Position numbers and translations under genes: made by a program
Shown here: positions 58,880 to 62,608 of the stretch, in pieces
Layout: each line of letters opens with the position of its first letter
Position numbering within the stretch: position 1 is the first letter of the stretch
Source of the DNA: Erysipelotrichaceae bacterium
GTDB taxonomy: Bacteria; Bacillota_I; Bacilli_A; RFN20; CAG-826
DNA: 62,608 bases
Assembly (NCBI GenBank): GCA_015058945.1
Contig: SVBF01000007.1
Span: forward strand, 197,850-260,457
Direction: 5' to 3'
Notes under the pieces: model-generated
Databases searched by the model: none
What the model was told of the DNA's origin: nothing
What the model saw: only the letters and a program-made list of their open reading frames with translations

Positions 58880-58955
58880 GCGGTTATCATAACCCCTACC
58901 CCACCGAAGCGAAATCCTAGAGGTTCAACGCGCCTGCGCCTATAATAATTGCGTT
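58880..58955. promoter_or_regulatory. Divergent leaderless-type promoters (LMW-PTP and recN)
   Basis: Minus strand TATGAT (58891-58886), 6 nt from the phosphatase ATG. Plus strand TATAAT (58941-58946), 9 nt from the recN ATG. Neither gene has a Shine-Dalgarno sequence. The -35 elements are weak. Confidence 0.6.
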
Positions 58956-60623
58956 ATGCTGACACGGCTCGTCATCACCAACCTCGCGATACTCGAAAAC
59001 GTCGACGTCGCCTTTAAGGATGGCTTCACCGTCCTCACCGGCGGAACCGGCGCGGGCAAATCGCTCGTAATTGATTCGCTGTCCTTGCTTCTTGGGGCGC
59101 GCGCTTCGAGCGAGCTTATCCGCACGGGCGAAGAGAAAGCCACCATCAAGGGCTACTTCAAAGTCGACTCTTCCCGGCTCGCGGCCTTGCTCAATCGCTT
59201 GGAGATTCCCTTCATCGACGGGGAGATCGTCATCGAGCGCGTCATTTCGCACACGAAGAACACCATCAAGGCCAACGGCCTCACCTTAACCCTCCAACAA
59301 CTTAGTCTCATCGCCAAGCACCTCGCGGACATCCATAACCAGTTCGACTTCGCCCGCATCCTCAACCCCGAGAACTATTTGGACATCATCGACGGTTTCT
59401 CCTTCGAGCAGACCTCCCTTTATAAATCCGAATATGGCGAGAGGCTTGACCTCTATAAGAAAGCCAAGGCGGAACACGAGACCCTGCTCATGCAAAAAGC
59501 CAAGATCGAGGCGAGCCAGGACTTCTACGAATTCCAGCTCAAGGAACTCGACGAGGCGGACTTAAGCGAGAACGAGGAGGCCGAAATCGCCTCGGAAATC
59601 GCCTTGCTCCGCAACTACGACCACGTCTATTCGCTTTTCCAGAACATCGACGCCCTCGTCCACGAGGATTTCCTCGACAAACTATATGAATTGAACAAAG
59701 CCCTCACCAAGCTTTCCTCCTACCAAAGCCAATATCAGGAAATCCAGGAGAAGGTCGACGAACGTTATTACGAACTTGACGACATCTTTCAAACCCTTAA
59801 GAAGGATTTCCGCTCGCTCGATTACGATCCGGAACGCCTCAACGTCTTGGAACAGCGCTCCAGCGACATCGCCTCGCTCAAACGCAAATACAAAAAGACC
59901 GTCCCCGAGCTTATCGCCTATCGCGAAGAACTCCATTCCCTCCTTGGCGTCGACGGCGGACTAGACGAGCGCATCGCCGAAAAAGAGGCGGAGATGAAAA
60001 AGCTCCGCCACGATTGCTTCGTCAAGGCAACCGAACTTACCGAGCTTCGCAAAGCCATCGCCATCGGCATCGAAAAGGAAATCCGCCATAGTCTGGAGGA
60101 CCTGCTCCTCTCGGCCGATTTCCGCATCGTCTTCTCCGAGGCGAAGGAAGAGGGCGACGACTCCATCTTTCAGCCTTCCGGCGTCGATTCCGTCGATTTC
60201 CTCATCGAGACCAACGTCGGCGAAGGGCTCAAGAGCCTCGCCAAGATCGTCTCCGGCGGTGAGGCATCGCGCATCATGCTCGCCTTCAAGGCGGTCTTCG
60301 TCAAAGCCAACAAGATCGCCACCGTCATCTTTGATGAAATCGATACGGGCCTAAGCGGGGAAGCCGCCCAAGCCGTCGCGAACAAAATCAAGGAAATCTC
60401 CCTTTCGAGCCAAGTCTTGGCCATCACCCATATGCCTCAGGTCGCCGCCATCTCCGATCACCACATCCTCATCAAGAAAGAGGTGTTCCTAGGACGCACC
60501 TCGACCAAGATCGAAGAATTGGATCTCGAAGGCAAAATCCGCGAGGTCGCCTATTTGATCTCCGGCGGTAAGGTGACCGAAAAACAACTCGCTTACGCCA
60601 AGGAAATCATTTTGAATCGCTAG
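58956..60623 (+). CDS. recN: DNA repair protein RecN
   Basis: SMC-like ATPase acting early in double-strand-break repair. N-terminal Walker A GGTGAGKS (residues 29-36), a central coiled coil (about 150-360), C-terminal signature SGGEASRIMLAFK and Walker B VIFDEIDTGLSG near 450. It has 555 residues. Translation seems to begin on a leaderless or nearly leaderless mRNA. Its stop overlaps the end of the convergent esterase gene by 4 nt. Confidence 0.96.
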   Translation: MLTRLVITNLAILENVDVAFKDGFTVLTGGTGAGKSLVIDSLSLLLGARASSELIRTGEEKATIKGYFKVDSSRLAALLNRLEIPFIDGEIVIERVISHTKNTIKANGLTLTLQQLSLIAKHLADIHNQFDFARILNPENYLDIIDGFSFEQTSLYKSEYGERLDLYKKAKAEHETLLMQKAKIEASQDFYEFQLKELDEADLSENEEAEIASEIALLRNYDHVYSLFQNIDALVHEDFLDKLYELNKALTKLSSYQSQYQEIQEKVDERYYELDDIFQTLKKDFRSLDYDPERLNVLEQRSSDIASLKRKYKKTVPELIAYREELHSLLGVDGGLDERIAEKEAEMKKLRHDCFVKATELTELRKAIAIGIEKEIRHSLEDLLLSADFRIVFSEAKEEGDDSIFQPSGVDSVDFLIETNVGEGLKSLAKIVSGGEASRIMLAFKAVFVKANKIATVIFDEIDTGLSGEAAQAVANKIKEISLSSQVLAITHMPQVAAISDHHILIKKEVFLGRTSTKIEELDLEGKIREVAYLISGGKVTEKQLAYAKEIILNR

Positions 60624-62470
60624 TTCGGCTGCTTCGAGGCGATGTATTCGTCGATGATCGGATAGAGGCCGGCATAGGCGTCGTCCATCCGACCGACCCG
60701 TGAGCCAAATTCCATGATGTAATCGCCGACGGTCTTATATAGGCCCCAGTTTTCCTTGCCGAGTAGTTCCCCGGAATTCGGGTTGCCCGTCTTCGCGAAG
60801 GCGGACCAATAATCCACCATGGCGTTGCTTAGCTGCGCATCGCTTTGATCGTAGGCGAAATCGTGTCCGGTACGCTTGAGGTTGCCATAGGCATAAGCGA
60901 TCTCACCGGAATGGTAAGTTCCCAAATATCCGTTCTCTTTAGTGAACTGATATCGATACACGTCCACCCCGTTTTCCGCGGCGATGCTGCTCCAACGATG
61001 ATGGGGATGGATGAACCAATAGACCGAAATGATTTCGTTGAAGGCCGTGAAGGCATCCTTTTCGATCTTCGGCAAATAGAGGTCGTAAATCTTCTTCGCG
61101 ATGTTTTTGCCGAAGACGGTTTCCAAACGGCCGAGGATGTTGTCCTTGTTCGTCGGGGAAAGCAAATACTGCGGCACGATGAAGGCATCGGCTTCCTTCA
61201 CGTTATAACCGTTAAGCAAGGCGGTTTCGTTGTTCTCCTTCGCCTCGTAGATCTCCTTTGGAGTCTTGGTCTTGGACAAGGCATAGCCATCGAAGGTCAT
61301 CGACGAATTGGAGAACGCGGTCTTCACCAGTTTTTCCGCTGAGACGTCGCGTAGTTCCTTAAGCGATGAGCAACCCTGCTCCTGCATGATTTTCTTTCCA
61401 GTGGAGAGAGCATCCTCAAGCGGGCGCATGGTATGCGGGGCGCGTTCGAGGACGATGGAACTCGACTCGCCGATCGCGCGCTGAAAAAGACCGTGCGCCA
61501 AAGGCGAGATGCAAAGCGCCGAAACGCTGCTGCTGCCCGCCGATTCGCCGGCGACGGTGACGTTATTCGGGTCGCCGCCGAAATAGGAGGCGTTTTCTTT
61601 TACCCACTCGAGTGCTTTGATCTGGTCGAGCAAGCCATAGTTGCCCGTCGTGGCGTTGGGGGACTCGGTGATGAGGTCGGGATGGGCGAAATAACCGAAC
61701 ACGCCAAGGCGGTATTGGACGGTGATCATGATGAGACCTTTATGGGCCATGGCCTCGCCATTGATGTCGGGACTGGCGGAGGAGCCTTTGGTCAAGGAGC
61801 CGCCGTGGATATAGACCAGGATTGGAAGGTTCTCGGCGTTTTTGGGACGCCAGACATTCAGATAAAGCGAATCCTCGGACATGTTCTGCAATGGATGCAT
61901 CGCGTAATCGGGATGCCAGCCTTTCTCCGCGTACATGTCGACGAGGGAGTCCGTGACCGAGTTGCTGATGGGCTGCATCGAGCGCGGCGCGAAGACGGAG
62001 CAGTCACGCACGCCTTCCCAAGGCGTAGGGTCGATCGGTTCCTTCCAACGCCTCTCTCCTATCGGCGGGGCGGCGTAAGGGATGCCGGCGTAGACTTCGA
62101 CTTGGCCATCTTCGCTATAGACGCCTTGGACCAAGCCGTCGCGCAGTTTCAGCGTATTCTCGACTTTGACGACGTTACTATGGGTCACCGCCGGGAAAAC
62201 TTCGACGCTAGGACGCGCCAGGGGGAGCAATGTCGCCATCGAGAGGATGAACGCGCCCCAAGGGATGAGGCGCCACCGCTTCTTTTTATTGATTAAAAGG
62301 ATGCTCGTGACCGCGAGAGCGACCAAACATAGCAATGCCAAAATGAAGACGATGATGGGGCCGTTAGCCAAATCAAAATAAAAGATCAACAGGGCCGCGA
62401 TCAATAAGAACCCGATGGGGAAAGCGATCCAGAACCCGATATGCTTTTTCTTCTGCGTTTTTTCTTCCAT
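60620..62470 (-). CDS. Membrane-anchored type B carboxylesterase
   Basis: 616 residues from the ATG at 62470. Three membrane helices at the N-terminus (about residues 10-32, 36-58 and 65-85) precede an alpha/beta-hydrolase domain. The carboxylesterase/lipase type B signature is GESAGSSS near 313-320, with the oxyanion segment YIHGGSLTKGSS near 225, EDSLYLNVW near 203 and a C-terminal histidine in TYHSGEIAYAYG. With three helices after a cytoplasmic N-terminus the catalytic domain would face outside. A GATAAT ends 7 nt before the ATG. The natural ester substrate is unknown. Confidence 0.88.
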   Translation of the reverse strand: MEEKTQKKKHIGFWIAFPIGFLLIAALLIFYFDLANGPIIVFILALLCLVALAVTSILLINKKKRWRLIPWGAFILSMATLLPLARPSVEVFPAVTHSNVVKVENTLKLRDGLVQGVYSEDGQVEVYAGIPYAAPPIGERRWKEPIDPTPWEGVRDCSVFAPRSMQPISNSVTDSLVDMYAEKGWHPDYAMHPLQNMSEDSLYLNVWRPKNAENLPILVYIHGGSLTKGSSASPDINGEAMAHKGLIMITVQYRLGVFGYFAHPDLITESPNATTGNYGLLDQIKALEWVKENASYFGGDPNNVTVAGESAGSSSVSALCISPLAHGLFQRAIGESSSIVLERAPHTMRPLEDALSTGKKIMQEQGCSSLKELRDVSAEKLVKTAFSNSSMTFDGYALSKTKTPKEIYEAKENNETALLNGYNVKEADAFIVPQYLLSPTNKDNILGRLETVFGKNIAKKIYDLYLPKIEKDAFTAFNEIISVYWFIHPHHRWSSIAAENGVDVYRYQFTKENGYLGTYHSGEIAYAYGNLKRTGHDFAYDQSDAQLSNAMVDYWSAFAKTGNPNSGELLGKENWGLYKTVGDYIMEFGSRVGRMDDAYAGLYPIIDEYIASKQPN

Positions 62471-62483
62471 GCCAACAATTATC
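62471..62483 (-). promoter_or_regulatory. Leaderless-type promoter of the esterase
   Basis: GATAAT (62483-62478 on the minus strand), extended by a T before it, 7 nt from the ATG, with no ribosome-binding site. Confidence 0.5.
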
Positions 62484-62497
62484 AAGTGATTTTTTTC

Positions 62498-62518
62498 AAA
62501 AGGCGATAGGAAAACGCC
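62498..62518 (-). terminator. Weak terminator upstream of the esterase gene
   Basis: GGCG-TTTTCCTAT-CGCC hairpin on the minus strand followed by TTTT; it would end a transcript entering from beyond the window edge. Confidence 0.4.
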
Positions 62519-62559
62519 CCTTCCTTAAGGAAACTTCAACGGAGAAGGCCGAACGCTTC

Positions 62560-62608
62560 CTATTCGGCGGTTCTCGGGGTGTAGAATTCGCCCGACCTCA
62601 TCATCCCC
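62560..62608 (-). CDS. Possible 3' end of an unknown gene (truncated by window edge)
   Basis: An open frame from the window edge encodes the tail MMRSGEFYTPRTAE then TAG at 62562-62560. It is too short to identify; the terminator-like hairpin at 62498-62518 just downstream makes a real gene end plausible. Confidence 0.25.
   Translation of the reverse strand, partial: GMMRSGEFYTPRTAE

Noticed and set aside
1..62608. CRISPR arrays, insertion sequences, prophage, integrases
   Set aside because: No regularly spaced repeats, transposase or phage structural or integrase genes were found; the only direct repeats are the short pairs reported.

Overview
This is a gene-dense, GC-rich chromosomal segment of a Firmicutes bacterium. 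The core genes are those of the Bacilli and their Erysipelotrichia/Mollicutes-like relatives: RNase J, RNase Y, RNA polymerase delta subunit, Spx, DnaD, RecU, YhaM, NrnA, a DivIVA/GpsB protein and a SufCDSUB iron-sulfur operon. It uses the standard code (TGA acts as a stop). I see no phage, transposase, CRISPR array or rRNA operon; nearly everything is housekeeping. The species cannot be named from the sequence; the high GC suggests an uncultured lineage rather than a classical Bacillus.

Layout. 1-3.6 kb: RNase J (5' end missing), Maf, an EIIB-like membrane protein, a CYTH protein, Spx. 3.7-9.1 kb: trpS, a Cof-type HAD phosphatase, an AlkD-like protein, phosphoglucomutase, an RluA pseudouridine synthase, tRNA-Ser(GGA). 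9.1-9.3 kb: a gene-free stretch with a possible divergent SRP RNA. 9.3-18 kb: PepF, an RQC-like protein, Nfu, CysQ-NrnA, RpoE(delta), ArgS, IspF, YchF, cold-shock protein. 18.1-22.9 kb: two overlapping MacB/FtsX-type ABC transporter genes, the most accessory-looking block. 23-32.4 kb: DUF951-fhs, then the conserved pgsA-cinA-recA / rny-ymdB-miaB-miaA block, in which miaB carries a C-terminal RicA(YmcA)/YlbF-like domain. 32.3-36.7 kb: RNase P RNA, DivIVA/GpsB, an exonuclease-recU pair, nth-dnaD, a half-length CCA-enzyme-like protein, HU. 36.9-40.4 kb: der-cmk, a ferredoxin, riboflavin transporter RibU behind an FMN riboswitch. 40.4-49.2 kb: one long minus-strand run sufCDSUB-mnmG-rsmG-parA-parB. 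49.4-53.3 kb: two overlapping genes for large surface lipoproteins (one PrsA-like). 53.4-62.6 kb: HIT protein; LMW-PTP / YbhN-like / glycosyltransferase / recX / yhaM run; recN; a membrane-anchored carboxylesterase.

Themes. RNA processing and decay dominate (RNase J, Y, P, YhaM, NrnA, YmdB, the RicA-like domain, MiaA/B, RsmG, MnmG). At least eleven genes have a good -10 hexamer only 6-10 nt before the start codon and no Shine-Dalgarno sequence, which predicts widespread leaderless transcription; genes inside operons and some others have ordinary AGGAGG sites. Several promoters contain perfect palindromes that look like operators.

The points most worth following are the MiaB-RicA fusion, the leaderless promoter architecture, the cysteine-less membrane EIIB-like protein, the lipoprotein pair with its promoter palindrome, a ParB with diverged CTP-binding motifs next to everted parS half-sites, and the candidate SRP RNA beside tRNA-Ser. 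No search was run; family calls rest on motif recognition.
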